A DNA stretch of 64,000 nucleotides, taken from UBA1858 sp965227695 (GTDB taxonomy: Bacteria; Pseudomonadota; Gammaproteobacteria; UBA4575). The stretch is taken from NCBI GenBank assembly GCA_965227695.1, contig OZ245760.1, forward strand, positions 62,001 to 126,000, given 5' to 3'. Shown piece after piece: positions 16,720 through 25,907 of this stretch. Under the pieces are notes generated by a model that worked only from the letters and a program-made list of their open reading frames with translations, was not told the origin of the DNA and searched no databases. The translations under genes and the position numbers were made by a program. Every line of letters begins with the position of its first letter. Positions within the stretch are counted from its first letter, which is position 1.

Positions 16720-16735
16720 TGTGACTCGCGTCACA
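16720..16735. promoter_or_regulatory. CRP/Vfr/FNR-family-like operator
   Basis: The palindrome TGTGA-CTCGCG-TCACA is an exact match to the TGTGA-N6-TCACA consensus of the CRP family. It lies about 70 nt upstream of the VPLPA-CTERM gene and 310 nt upstream of the peroxiredoxin gene, in a 395-nt non-coding stretch that holds nothing else I recognise. Control of the CTERM gene by cAMP or a related regulator is inference. Confidence 0.6.
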
Positions 16736-17045
16736 CGGGGTTGTAGTCATGCGTGAGTGGCCATTATTGACCGATAACTGGCCGCACATGAGAGCAATGA
16801 ATCTTTAGACCGATTTTCTTAATGCAGTATTGTACTTAACTATCCCTGCTGAGTATGAAAATTAAGTTAATTATTATGACGTCTTTGTCATACTACCGGG
16901 CGGGCAAGCCTTATTATTCTTGCCTTTTCAAACAAATTGTCATGACTCGGCGATCCACCGGCATCTATTTCACCACGATTTATAGTGTCATGCCACGAGG
17001 TGGCAGGCTAAACATTGAATCCTGACGTTGCGTGACTTTAGGTTT

Positions 17046-17534
17046 ATGATGGCCAATATGAATGATAAATCTGAAGTACAACCAGACCAGCCAGCACCCG
17101 ACTTTGAACTTGTTGACCAGCACGGTAATGTCCACTCTTTAGACAACTATCGGGGCCATTGGCTTGTGTTGTACTTCTATCCCAAAAACAACACTCCCGG
17201 GTGCACTACTGAGGCTTGTGAATTTCGAAACGACTATCAGCTATTCAAGAACTTGAATGCATCTCTACTGGGAATCAGTGTCGATCATTCGCTCAGTCAC
17301 GCTGAATTTGCAACCAAATATCAGCTACCTTTCCCGTTACTGGCCGATAACAATGGCACTACAGCAAAAAAGTATCAGGCATTATTTGATTTACACATTT
17401 TTAAATTTGCAAAGAGACGGACTTTTATTATTGATCCAGCCGGCATAATGCGGGTGCGATATAAAAATATCCACCCCAAGTCCCATAGCGAACAGGTTCT
17501 GCGTGATCTGGAAATACTCCAATCAAAAAAGTAG
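17046..17534 (+). CDS. bcp: thioredoxin-dependent peroxiredoxin, Bcp/PrxQ type
   Basis: A 162-residue cytoplasmic peroxiredoxin reducing hydroperoxides. The peroxidatic Cys is in NNTPGCTTEACEF, with a nearby second Cys five residues on, the PrxQ arrangement for an intramolecular disulfide. LVLYFYPK and the GxSxD motif (GISVDHS) fit the family. The start is ATG 17046 or the adjacent ATG 17049. It is monocistronic and upstream of the cobalamin riboswitch. Confidence 0.94.
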   Translation: MMANMNDKSEVQPDQPAPDFELVDQHGNVHSLDNYRGHWLVLYFYPKNNTPGCTTEACEFRNDYQLFKNLNASLLGISVDHSLSHAEFATKYQLPFPLLADNNGTTAKKYQALFDLHIFKFAKRRTFIIDPAGIMRVRYKNIHPKSHSEQVLRDLEILQSKK

Positions 17535-17589
17535 GATATAATTACTTATTGAATAATTGGAATCGTTCATCATAACGGGTTCCTTATAT

Positions 17590-17840
17590 CAAGCGGTATA
17601 GGTGTCCCGATCCGCTAATAACAGATCGGGATGAAACAGGGAATCTGGTGTGAGACCAGAGCTGCCCCCGCAACGGTAATCAACTGATATATAGGCAATG
17701 TGCCACTGTGTAAAACATGGGAAGGCTGCCTTTATAAGCAACTGCACTCGATTATATTCTTTGTCAGTGATAGTACAGGCACAAAACAGCAAAGCTGCCA
17801 TACGCTTACAGTGAGAGCCCGGAGACCGGCCTATCAACCG
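17590..17840 (+). ncRNA. cobalamin (B12) riboswitch
   Basis: Conserved elements occur in order: GAAACAGGGAATCTGGTG (17633-17650), GCTGCCCCCGCAACGGTAA (17661-17679), GCCACTG (17702-17708), GGGAAGGCTGCC (17719-17730) and the B12 box AGCCCGGAGACCGGCC (about 17816-17831). It precedes btuB by about 135 nt. A small hairpin AATTGC/GCAATT (17848-17864) and a longer-range TGCAATG/CATTGCA pairing (about 17902-17940) lie between aptamer and start codon, without a T-run, so control of translation is likely. B12 binding would lower expression of the four-gene operon. Confidence 0.95.
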
Positions 17841-17974
17841 CGCAGCAAATTGCGGTGGGCAATTCGGGCTGCCTGTATTTCATGCCAAGCAGCATTAAAA
17901 ACTGCAATGTGTGAAACACGGGTTATTACGCCTCATTGCATTTGCTCAAAACCTCTTACACAACGGGAGACACC

Positions 17975-19885
17975 ATGAGCATATTGCACATTACCACGCT
18001 GCTACTGTTATTATTCTTTCCGGCTATAGGCATTGGCGACGAACTACTCCCGGGCATCAGCATCACCGCCAGTCGCAGCCCCATGCACACTAATCATACT
18101 CCAAATGCAGTGACCGTCATTTCCAGACAGGAAATTGATCGTCGCAATGCTACCTATGTTTCAGAAGTGCTCCAATCGGTTGCAGGTTTAAACATAACTA
18201 CCCAGGGAAATCCGGGAAGCCTGACACAGGTACGTATTCGGGGATCAGAGGCAAATCAGGTATTAGTCCTAATCGATGGTATAGAAGTCAATGACCCGGC
18301 AGCAGGTTCGGAATTCAACTTCGCACAATTGCCGGCATATAACATTGAAAGAATTGAAATTGTTCGGGGTTCTCAAAGCGCATTATGGGGCAGTGATGCG
18401 CTCGCAGGTGTCATCAACATTACCACTGTCGGTGGTGCCAGAAAGGACAACCAGGTCGCGGTAGCTGCGCACCATGGCGCCAATAGGTTCAGTCAGGGTT
18501 ATCTAAATTTTTCAACATCCACCGATAAAGTTAATTTTTCAGCCAGTGGCTCACTCACGGATAGCAAGGGTTTTAATATCTCCAACAGTGGCAGCGAACG
18601 CGATGGGTATCGAAATTCAAGCTTTAACACAAAAACCGCATTCCAGCCGAATAGTCAAATAACTGCTGGCTTCTCAGCACATTATACCAATGCCAGTAAC
18701 GATTTTGACCCCGCCCCTTTCGGCGTACCACTCGACGGCTTGGGCAGAAATAACACTAATCAACTGTATACACGTGGCTATATCAAGATTACTTCTTTTG
18801 AAGGACGTTGGCGCCATATGCTTGAATCATCATTACTAAAAACACGCAATGGTTCCAATGATCCATTGTTTGGGATTTCAAAGACCGCTTCAACCAAAGA
18901 AAAGCACGCCTTCCAGACAACCATGGAATTTAAAATGTTTAATACATCGGCAAGGGAGCAATCTGTGACCATGGCCTTTGAACGTGAACAGGAAAGGTTT
19001 AACCAGCAGGGCGTTGCTTTTCCCGGCTTTGACCCTAATCAGCGACAAAAAATAACAAGCCTTGCAAAAATCGTGGAATATAAAGCTGCATTATCCGACA
19101 ATTGGTCATTGTCCGCAGCACTTCGTGATGACGATAATGATGAATTCCGCGATCATCAGACCTATAAAGTGGGGATCAGTTATTTTCAGCCATGGAGCCA
19201 CACCAAAATTTATGCGACACATGCCACCGGCGTAAAAAATCCTACATTCACAGAAATTTTTGGCTTTGCACCCAATAACTTTTTAGGAAACCCTGAACTT
19301 GAAAGCGAAACATCAGAATCCTTCGAAATAGGTTTTTCGCAACAATTATTCAATGGGAAGCTTACAATTGACAGCGCTTTGTTTTGGGAGGATCTGCAAG
19401 ATGAAATTCAAACCATATTTTTACCCACCCTTGAGTCAACGACAGTGAATAGTGAAAACCGCAGTGAACGTGAGGGGCTGGAACTATCCTTCAATGCCAG
19501 ACTTACTGATGATTTAACCATGCATGGTTCATATACTTACCTCAAAGCCCGTCAGCCCGACCAGACTGGCAGCACTGAATCTGAGATACGGCGTCCCAGG
19601 CACCAATGGTCAAATCAAATTAATTATAATTTTTCGCAAAACAGAGCACATCTAAATATCAGTATTGATTATATTGGCAAGCGCAGGGATCTTGATTTCA
19701 GCAATGGAACCCGTGTCACACTGGACGATTATATGCTGATTGATTTAAATACCAGATATCGCCTGAATAACAGGGTTGATATTTATGCCAGGATACATAA
19801 TCTGCTGGATGAGAGTTATCAGGATGCATTTGGTTTTGAATCCAGGGATTTTTCTGTGTATACCGGATTCAAAGTAAATATATAA
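17975..19885 (+). CDS. btuB: TonB-dependent vitamin B12 outer-membrane receptor
   Basis: A 636-residue outer-membrane receptor taking up cobalamins with TonB energy. It has a signal peptide (about 1-22), a TonB-box-like ISITASR right after it, a plug domain (about 30-150, with VRIRGSEANQVLVLIDGIEV and SALWGSDALAGVINI) and a 22-strand barrel to a C-terminal aromatic-containing strand (FSVYTGFKVNI). ATG 17975 follows GGGAGA. It is under the upstream B12 riboswitch and is followed 3 nt later by a cobalamin adenosyltransferase, which supports the substrate. Confidence 0.93.
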   Translation: MSILHITTLLLLLFFPAIGIGDELLPGISITASRSPMHTNHTPNAVTVISRQEIDRRNATYVSEVLQSVAGLNITTQGNPGSLTQVRIRGSEANQVLVLIDGIEVNDPAAGSEFNFAQLPAYNIERIEIVRGSQSALWGSDALAGVINITTVGGARKDNQVAVAAHHGANRFSQGYLNFSTSTDKVNFSASGSLTDSKGFNISNSGSERDGYRNSSFNTKTAFQPNSQITAGFSAHYTNASNDFDPAPFGVPLDGLGRNNTNQLYTRGYIKITSFEGRWRHMLESSLLKTRNGSNDPLFGISKTASTKEKHAFQTTMEFKMFNTSAREQSVTMAFEREQERFNQQGVAFPGFDPNQRQKITSLAKIVEYKAALSDNWSLSAALRDDDNDEFRDHQTYKVGISYFQPWSHTKIYATHATGVKNPTFTEIFGFAPNNFLGNPELESETSESFEIGFSQQLFNGKLTIDSALFWEDLQDEIQTIFLPTLESTTVNSENRSEREGLELSFNARLTDDLTMHGSYTYLKARQPDQTGSTESEIRRPRHQWSNQINYNFSQNRAHLNISIDYIGKRRDLDFSNGTRVTLDDYMLIDLNTRYRLNNRVDIYARIHNLLDESYQDAFGFESRDFSVYTGFKVNI

Positions 19886-19888
19886 GAT

Positions 19889-20458
19889 ATGACTAATCGC
19901 TTGACCAGAATTTACACTCGCAAGGGTGACAGCGGCTTTACCTATACGGCTGATGGTAAACGCGTAGATAAAGCCAGCCTTTTGATTCATGCCCAAGGTG
20001 ATATCGATGAGCTCAATGCAAATATTGGCTGTATTGTTGCGCATGATATCGACAGAACCATCGAAAACGTATTAGTGGCTATTCAGCACCATTTATTTAA
20101 TATTGGCGCAGAGTTAAGCGCGCCTCAGTGCCATTTAATAAGTCGCGAGAATATCACTTGGCTGGAACGCTGGATTGACCATTACAATCAGCATTTACCG
20201 CCACTGGAAGAATTTATTTTACCGGGAGGCAGTGCATCCATCGCTCAGTGCCATGTCGCACGCACTGTTTGCAGGCGAGCAGAAAGAACAATGGTCAAAT
20301 ATTCAAATCATTGCGATATCCGCAATATACTCTTGCAATATCTTAATCGTTTGTCTGATCTTCTATTTGTGCTGGCTCGCAGCATAGGTGAAAAGCAACA
20401 CACCTGCTATTACTGGGACCGGGAATTAATCCCGCCAGAACCTGATAGCAATGTCTGA
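19889..20458 (+). CDS. ATP:cob(I)alamin adenosyltransferase, PduO/MMAB type
   Basis: A 189-residue trimeric enzyme converting cob(I)alamin to adenosylcobalamin. The N-terminal ATP loop is YTRKGDSGFT (about 8-17). GDIDELNANIG, FILPGGS and the C-terminal VCRRAERTM, LNRLSDLLFVLAR motifs are typical. It lets cobalamin taken up through BtuB be turned into the coenzyme form. It overlaps the next gene by 8 nt. It is not the CobA/CobO family. Confidence 0.95.
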   Translation: MTNRLTRIYTRKGDSGFTYTADGKRVDKASLLIHAQGDIDELNANIGCIVAHDIDRTIENVLVAIQHHLFNIGAELSAPQCHLISRENITWLERWIDHYNQHLPPLEEFILPGGSASIAQCHVARTVCRRAERTMVKYSNHCDIRNILLQYLNRLSDLLFVLARSIGEKQHTCYYWDRELIPPEPDSNV

Positions 20459-21359
20459 TCCTGTTCGCATAGGCATTGATTTGGGCGGCACAAAAACCGA
20501 GATCATTGCTTTAAATTATTCTGGCAATGAAATTTACCGTCAGCGCATTGAAACCCCTGCCAGCAATTACCACGATATACTGAACTGCATTAGAAATTTA
20601 GTTGTGAATACAGAAACCCGGATAGGGTGCACAGCCAGTGTTGGTATCTGCACTCCCGGGTCAATTTCTCCTGAAAATGGCTTAATAAGAAACAGCAACA
20701 CCACCTGTTTAAATCAAAAACCTTTGCTAAGTGATCTGCAGAAGATACTAACGCGTGAGGTAAAAATAGAAAATGATGCAAACTGTTTCACCCTATCAGA
20801 AGCGATTGATGGGAACGCACAGTTTGGACAGATAATTTTTGGAGTGATTATCGGCACCGGATGTGGTGGCGGTCTTGTTATAGATAAAAAACTGGTGGCC
20901 GGCTGCAATTCCATTGCGGGAGAGTGGGGCCACAACCCGCTTCCCTATGCAACAGCTGAAGAACTATCTCTTCACAAATGCTGGTGTGGTCAATACGGCT
21001 GCCTGGAGACATTTCTTTCCGGCAGCGGATTTTCTGAAGATTATTTGCTTGCTACCGGGAAAAAAACTTCTGCGCAAACAATTGTACAGCGTGCACATAA
21101 TGGCGATGATGATGCGAAACAGTGTTTATTACGCTATGAACACAGGCTCGCAAAAAGTCTGGCCTGCGTAGTTAACCTGCTGGACCCGCATGTCATTGTC
21201 CTGGGTGGCGGGATGTCCAATGTTTCCCGTCTATATAATAATATTCCATTAATCTGGAATAAATTTATTTTTTCAGATACTGTACGTACTAAACTGGTGC
21301 CTCCAATGTATGGAGACTCAAGCGGAGTTAGAGGAGCTGCAAGACTATGGAATGCGTGA
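20451..21359 (+). CDS. ROK-family kinase in the B12 operon
   Basis: A 302-residue sugar-kinase-like protein. The ATP phosphate loop is GIDLGGTKTE (about 8-17), the catalytic region is IENDANCF (Asp about 106), IIGTGCGGGLV follows, then the ROK zinc site HxxxCxCGQYGCLE and a C-terminal VLGGGMS. Relatives phosphorylate hexoses or N-acetyl-hexosamines. Presence between an adenosyltransferase and a DUF6580 membrane protein under a B12 riboswitch is unexpected; a nucleoside-like or lower-ligand substrate is possible, but nothing in the sequence proves it. Confidence 0.88.
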   Translation: MSDPVRIGIDLGGTKTEIIALNYSGNEIYRQRIETPASNYHDILNCIRNLVVNTETRIGCTASVGICTPGSISPENGLIRNSNTTCLNQKPLLSDLQKILTREVKIENDANCFTLSEAIDGNAQFGQIIFGVIIGTGCGGGLVIDKKLVAGCNSIAGEWGHNPLPYATAEELSLHKCWCGQYGCLETFLSGSGFSEDYLLATGKKTSAQTIVQRAHNGDDDAKQCLLRYEHRLAKSLACVVNLLDPHVIVLGGGMSNVSRLYNNIPLIWNKFIFSDTVRTKLVPPMYGDSSGVRGAARLWNA

Positions 21360-21874
21360 ATACCAGACACTCACTGCCGCCATGGCAATGGGTTTTGCTG
21401 ATTATCTTATTGCTCACCGCCAGCAGACTTGTACCTCACCCACCCAATTTTACCCCTGTAGGCGCCATGGCATTGCTGGCAGCAACACATTTCAAAAGTC
21501 TCCGCACCGCGCTGATCATTCCATTACTTGCCATGCTGATCAGCGACATATTCCTGGGTATGCACAGCTCCATGCTATATGTCTATGGCTGCATTGCTAT
21601 TATTGTGACAACCTGTCACCTGTTAATAAAACAGTCTACAATTTTAAACATGACGCTGGCAGCTGTTTTTTCTGCCATTCTTTTCTTTATCATTACAAAT
21701 TTCGGGGCATGGCTCACTCACGGTATGTACCCTCTCACATTGGCAGGTTTGCTGCAGGCTTATATTGCCGGCATACCGTTTTTTACTAATACCATTGCAG
21801 GTCACTTGTTTTTTACCGGAATTGGTTTTTACTTGCTGCGACAGCTCCCGGTCGCAGTACATTTGCACAAGTGA
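21347..21874 (+). CDS. DUF6580-family integral membrane protein, candidate transport component
   Basis: A 175-residue protein with about five to six membrane helices. The motif RLVPHPPNFTPVGAMALLAA (about 27-46), a helix ending SDIFLG, and ITNFGAWL are typical of DUF6580 proteins, which look like the substrate-binding S components of ECF transporters. It overlaps the ROK gene by 13 nt and closes the riboswitch operon, so it may move a cobamide or precursor across the inner membrane (inference). No BtuCDF or ECF energising subunits are visible here. Confidence 0.8.
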   Translation: MECVNTRHSLPPWQWVLLIILLLTASRLVPHPPNFTPVGAMALLAATHFKSLRTALIIPLLAMLISDIFLGMHSSMLYVYGCIAIIVTTCHLLIKQSTILNMTLAAVFSAILFFIITNFGAWLTHGMYPLTLAGLLQAYIAGIPFFTNTIAGHLFFTGIGFYLLRQLPVAVHLHK

Positions 21875-21885
21875 CTCTTTAGCGG

Positions 21886-22263
21886 CTACTTAACTACTTT
21901 TAAGTGCGGACGCTTAGTAGTGGGACCATCCGGTTCAGGGGGTGGAGTCACCTCGTTATCTTCTCCAAACATCATGCCCTGGCCATTTTCACGTGTATAA
22001 ATCGCTAAAACAAAATTAACCGGAATATAAACAGACATTGGCTCTCCGCCAAAGCGCGCGTTAAATGTTACAACCTCATTGTCTATCGTCAGATCCTGGG
22101 TCGCCGTCGGGCTTATATTCAGGACGATTTTGCCATCCTGTTCATATTGGCGCGGTACCTGCACAGATTCGTCCTGGGTATCTATTAACAGGTGTGGCGT
22201 CATCCCATTATCCAGAATCCACTCCAGCATCGCGCGAATGAGATATGGACGAGTAGACGTCAT
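21886..22263 (-). CDS. sspB: ClpXP protease specificity-enhancing factor
   Basis: A 125-residue adaptor that delivers ssrA-tagged proteins to ClpXP. The folded N-terminal domain (about 1-105) has RPYLIRAMLEWILDNGMTPH and FGGEPMSVYIPVNFVLAIYTREN, the ssrA-binding core. A flexible linker ends in the C-terminal ClpX-binding tail RPHLKVVK. Its position directly downstream of sspA, and convergent with the B12 operon, is the usual gammaproteobacterial arrangement. Confidence 0.97.
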   Translation of the reverse strand: MTSTRPYLIRAMLEWILDNGMTPHLLIDTQDESVQVPRQYEQDGKIVLNISPTATQDLTIDNEVVTFNARFGGEPMSVYIPVNFVLAIYTRENGQGMMFGEDNEVTPPPEPDGPTTKRPHLKVVK

Positions 22264-22332
22264 GACTTAGTCAGGTATGTTACCGAACCCTCTGTGTAAC
22301 TACGACAATCAACAGGAGTGGAAAACAAAATA

Positions 22333-22962
22333 CTATAATGGGCGTAATTCCAACTCTTCTTCCGACAGGCTACTTCGAAAAGAAGGTCGATCAAACACGC
22401 GTTCGCTATATTCGATGATCGCTTTTGCATTGGCGGGCAGATTAATACCCAGACTGGGAAGTCTCCACAACAGTGGAGCAATAGAGCAATCTACCAGGCT
22501 GAATTCGTCGCTCAGAAAATATGGTTTTGCCTTGAATATTTCTAAGGAGCTAAGCAGGCTATCTTCAAGTATTTTTTTTGCTTGCATGCGGGTTTCTTCA
22601 TCGCCATGCAGAATATCATCGACCGGCTTATACCAATCTTTTTCTATATGAAATAATGCCAGACGGGACTGCGAACGAGACACCGGGTCAACGGGCATCA
22701 GTGGCGGATGTGGAAATCTTTCGTCAAAGTATTCCATGATGACACGTGAATCATAGAGAACCAGGTCTCTATCCACCAAGGTGGGTACCGAGTTGTAGGG
22801 ATTGAGTTCAGACAAATCTTCAGGTTTGTTGTTCTCGTCTATTTGAACTACGTCGGCGGTAATGTCCTTTTCAGACAGCACAATTCTGGTACGATGACTT
22901 TGAATACAGGTTGGATCCGAAAACAATGTCATCACCGATCTTCGATTAGCGATTAACGCCAT
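22333..22962 (-). CDS. sspA: stringent starvation protein A
   Basis: A 209-residue RNA-polymerase-associated protein with a glutathione-S-transferase fold and no GST activity. N-terminal thioredoxin-like domain (RRSVMTLFSDPTCIQSHRTR, LNPYNSVPTLVDRDLVLYDS) and C-terminal helical domain (PHPPLMPVDP, KPYFLSDEFSLVDCSIAPLL) match E. coli SspA closely. It lies between petC and sspB. Confidence 0.97.
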   Translation of the reverse strand: MALIANRRSVMTLFSDPTCIQSHRTRIVLSEKDITADVVQIDENNKPEDLSELNPYNSVPTLVDRDLVLYDSRVIMEYFDERFPHPPLMPVDPVSRSQSRLALFHIEKDWYKPVDDILHGDEETRMQAKKILEDSLLSSLEIFKAKPYFLSDEFSLVDCSIAPLLWRLPSLGINLPANAKAIIEYSERVFDRPSFRSSLSEEELELRPL

Positions 22963-22993
22963 AAATAGTCCACGCTTATGTTATTTAAAGTGC

Positions 22994-23758
22994 CTAGTGT
23001 ACGTCTTTCCAGTAGTCACGCTTCATGAAGTAAACCAGTATGCCGAGTGCTGCAAGAAAGAATAACACACCGACGCCAATGGTCTGGCGTTTAAGCTGGA
23101 TTGGCTCTGACATATAGACCATAAAGTTCACAATATCTACTACTGCCTTATCGTACTCTTCCTCTGTCATCTTACCGGGCGATACTATTTCAAACAGGTT
23201 TTTGTCTTTCACGCCATGGCCGGCGGCTTCATCACCTGAAGTATCTTCTTTCAATACCTGCAAACCCTGCAGCTCCCACAAAACGTGGGGCATTGAAGTA
23301 CCAGGAAACTGCAGGTTATTCACTCCACGCGTCGCACTTTCGTCCAGGTAATAAGACTTCAAAAAACTGTAAATCCAGTCCGCTCCGCGTGAACGTGCAC
23401 GCACACTCAGGTCAGGTGGCGGGGCGCCAAACCATTCTTTTCCCTGTTCTTCAGTCATCGCAACTGTCATCGTGTCACCGAACTTGCGTCCCGTGAAGAT
23501 GAGATTATCGCGCATATTTTCTTCACTGATTCCAAGATCCTTTGCGACTCGGTTGTAGCGGCTATACTCAGCCGAGTGACAGGACAGGCAGTAATTCATG
23601 AACAAGCGTGCACCGCGCTGCAAAGATCTTTGTTGATGAATATCCACATGCATGTCAAACAATGGTCCGGATCCACCCGCGGCCCAGCTCGTTGGTGTCG
23701 TCAGGGGAAACGACCCAAGCAGAGTAGCTACACAAATAAACCTGACTATTTTGTTCAT
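22994..23758 (-). CDS. petC: cytochrome c1 of the bc1 complex
   Basis: A 254-residue periplasm-facing haem c subunit of quinol:cytochrome c oxidoreductase. It has a signal peptide (about 1-27), the haem site CLSCH (about 58-62), a methionine ligand region FPGTSMPHVLW, and a single C-terminal membrane anchor (IGVGVLFFLAALGILVYFMK). It overlaps petB by 4 nt. It passes electrons from the Rieske protein to soluble cytochromes. Confidence 0.97.
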   Translation of the reverse strand: MNKIVRFICVATLLGSFPLTTPTSWAAGGSGPLFDMHVDIHQQRSLQRGARLFMNYCLSCHSAEYSRYNRVAKDLGISEENMRDNLIFTGRKFGDTMTVAMTEEQGKEWFGAPPPDLSVRARSRGADWIYSFLKSYYLDESATRGVNNLQFPGTSMPHVLWELQGLQVLKEDTSGDEAAGHGVKDKNLFEIVSPGKMTEEEYDKAVVDIVNFMVYMSEPIQLKRQTIGVGVLFFLAALGILVYFMKRDYWKDVH

Positions 23759-25146
23759 GAAGTTACCCTCTCTGGAACTTGTTTATCCTGATCAAGATTA
23801 GTAAATGCCGCACCGAGTAAAGTAATGAATAAATAGGCTATTGGAATCATCCATGTTTTCCATGTAAGGTCGGCAATTTCCGGATTATTCCTGAAAACGT
23901 CATACACAGTAATAAGCCCGGCAAGTATGATGAACCACATGATGTAGTACCCTACCGAACGCTGTGTGCTGTAGATACCCAGAATAACAAAGAACAGAAA
24001 ATATAATTCAGATAATCTCAACGCCATTTGTGAGGCCATGGGTGTTACCGCCTGCATACCCAGATAACCGAGCCAGACAAAAGCAACCAAAAATACAAAA
24101 AGATTAACTTTATACAGGAAACTTCTGTACCTTATTGATTTTACCTTGTTTTTATCAATCCACGGGAGAAAGAACAATACGGCTACCGCAGCGCCCATGG
24201 CGACAACCCCCCAAAATGGATTTGGTATCGCTCTAAGCACTGTATAGAAAGGTGTAAAATACCATACAGGTGCAATGTGTTCCGGTGTTGCCAATGGATT
24301 TGCCGGTTCAAAGTTGGCATGCTCCAGGAAGTATCCACCCATCTCCGGCGCGAAGAACACTACCAGCGCAAAGAAGAACAGGAATACCACAACTCCGACG
24401 ATATCTTTGACGGTGTAATAAGGATGAAATGGTATGCCATCAACAGGGATGCCGTCAGGACCTTTGTTTTTCTTGATTTCAACACCGTCTGGGTTATTCG
24501 AACCTACAGTATGCAACGCAGCGATATGAGCGACCACCAGGCCAAGCAATACAATCGGCACCGCAATGACGTGCAGAGCAAAAAAGCGATTCAGGGTTGC
24601 ATCTGAAACCACATAGTCGCCTCGAATCCATAGAGCCAGGTCATCACCAATCACAGGAATGGTGCCGAATAAATTCACGATCACCTGGGCACCCCAGTAG
24701 GACATCTGTCCCCATGGTAACAAATAACCCATGAATGCTTCAGCCATGAGACAGACATAAATCAGCATTCCAAAAATCCAGATTAGCTCACGCGGCTCTT
24801 TGAATGATCCATACATAAGCCCGCGCAGCATATGTAAGTAAACAACAACGAAAAACGCGGATGCACCGGTTGAGTGCATATAGCGCACCAGCCATCCCCA
24901 ATTGACATCCCTCATGATGTATTCAACTGAGGCAAATGCCAGCTCGGCATCAGGCTTGTAATGCATGGTCAGGAAGATGCCTGTGATGATTTGGATAACA
25001 AGTACTAAAAGTGCCAGCGAGCCGAAGAAATACCAGAAGTTAAAGTTCTTTGGCGCATAATATTTCGACAGGTGCGCTTCCCAAAATTCTATTACGGGCA
25101 GTCTGGAATCTACCCACCCAATAATTCCACCAACTTTGTTAGTCAT
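23755..25146 (-). CDS. petB: cytochrome b of the bc1 complex
   Basis: A 463-residue membrane subunit with about eight to nine helices. The haem b ligands are in RYMHSTGASAFFVVVYLHML and FFALHVIAVPIVLLGLVVAH. The quinol-oxidation motif appears as PEHIAPVWYFTPFYTVLR (PEW-loop region, with the Trp changed to His: PEHI) and GYLLPWGQMSYWGA. It lies directly after petA with no gap. The last 70 residues give an additional helix and tail. Confidence 0.97.
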   Translation of the reverse strand: MTNKVGGIIGWVDSRLPVIEFWEAHLSKYYAPKNFNFWYFFGSLALLVLVIQIITGIFLTMHYKPDAELAFASVEYIMRDVNWGWLVRYMHSTGASAFFVVVYLHMLRGLMYGSFKEPRELIWIFGMLIYVCLMAEAFMGYLLPWGQMSYWGAQVIVNLFGTIPVIGDDLALWIRGDYVVSDATLNRFFALHVIAVPIVLLGLVVAHIAALHTVGSNNPDGVEIKKNKGPDGIPVDGIPFHPYYTVKDIVGVVVFLFFFALVVFFAPEMGGYFLEHANFEPANPLATPEHIAPVWYFTPFYTVLRAIPNPFWGVVAMGAAVAVLFFLPWIDKNKVKSIRYRSFLYKVNLFVFLVAFVWLGYLGMQAVTPMASQMALRLSELYFLFFVILGIYSTQRSVGYYIMWFIILAGLITVYDVFRNNPEIADLTWKTWMIPIAYLFITLLGAAFTNLDQDKQVPERVTS

Positions 25147-25746
25147 TTATGCCGCTCCCTCGTCAAGTTCGCCAACCAGAAGTAAATTATCAGTAATAAA
25201 TTTGTAAGGTGGCACTTCGAGATTTTTGTTGGCCGGGACGTTTTTGTAAACACGACCCGCCATGTCAAAGAAAGAACCGTGGCATGGGCAGTAAAACCCT
25301 CCTACCCAGTCCGGCCCAAGATCTTCCGGGGCCAGTTCTGGCCGGAAGGTTGGTGAACAGCCCAGGTGAGTGCAGATACCTACAAGTACCAGGATGTCGG
25401 AGGTCAGTGAACGCATTTGGTTACGTGCGAATTCTGGTTGCTGGGTTAACTCATCCGAATTGGGATCGCGGACCTTCTGCTCTGTTTTGGACAGCAGTGA
25501 AACCATCTCTTCAGAGCGGCGTACAATCCATACCGGCTTGCGTCGCCATTCAACCTGAATTTTTTGCCCGGGCTGCAGCTTGCTGACATCGACCTCTACC
25601 GGGGCTCCTGATGCCAGTGCGCGTGCACTGGGGCTCATGGTGGAAACAAATGGTACGACAGTCGCCGCGACACCGACCGCACCAACGACACTAGCACTGA
25701 CGGTCAACATTTTACGACGGCCCGTGTCTACTACATGATCCGACAT
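25147..25746 (-). CDS. petA: Rieske iron-sulfur protein of the bc1 complex
   Basis: A 199-residue [2Fe-2S] protein. A Tat-type signal anchor GRRKMLTVSASVVGAVGVAA lies at about 9-28. The cluster ligands are in CTHLGC (about 128-133) and CPCHGSFFD (about 154-162), with the disulfide cysteines present. It transfers electrons from quinol to cytochrome c1. First gene of petABC. An AAGGAGA-like site (AGGAGATTTAC before the ATG) fixes the start. Confidence 0.97.
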   Translation of the reverse strand: MSDHVVDTGRRKMLTVSASVVGAVGVAATVVPFVSTMSPSARALASGAPVEVDVSKLQPGQKIQVEWRRKPVWIVRRSEEMVSLLSKTEQKVRDPNSDELTQQPEFARNQMRSLTSDILVLVGICTHLGCSPTFRPELAPEDLGPDWVGGFYCPCHGSFFDMAGRVYKNVPANKNLEVPPYKFITDNLLLVGELDEGAA

Positions 25747-25907
25747 GTAAATCTCCTTATCGATTACCTAATAACCTGCATTTAGCCAGCTTCCCTCGCT
25801 ATCGACCACACCAAATCGCGAATACAAATCTGCCACCTAAAAGGAAAGCGCGGTAGGATGGCGTAACTAGTAAAAAACGTCAAGGCAAATCGAGCATTCT
25901 ACACCTG

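Noticed and set aside
17848..17864. Hairpin after the riboswitch as an intrinsic terminator
   Set aside because: Followed by a GC-rich stretch rather than T; translation control is more likely.
21310..21789. 159-residue plus-strand frame overlapping the DUF6580 gene
   Set aside because: Irregular Cys/His-rich composition, and the DUF6580 frame carries a clear membrane pattern and family motif.
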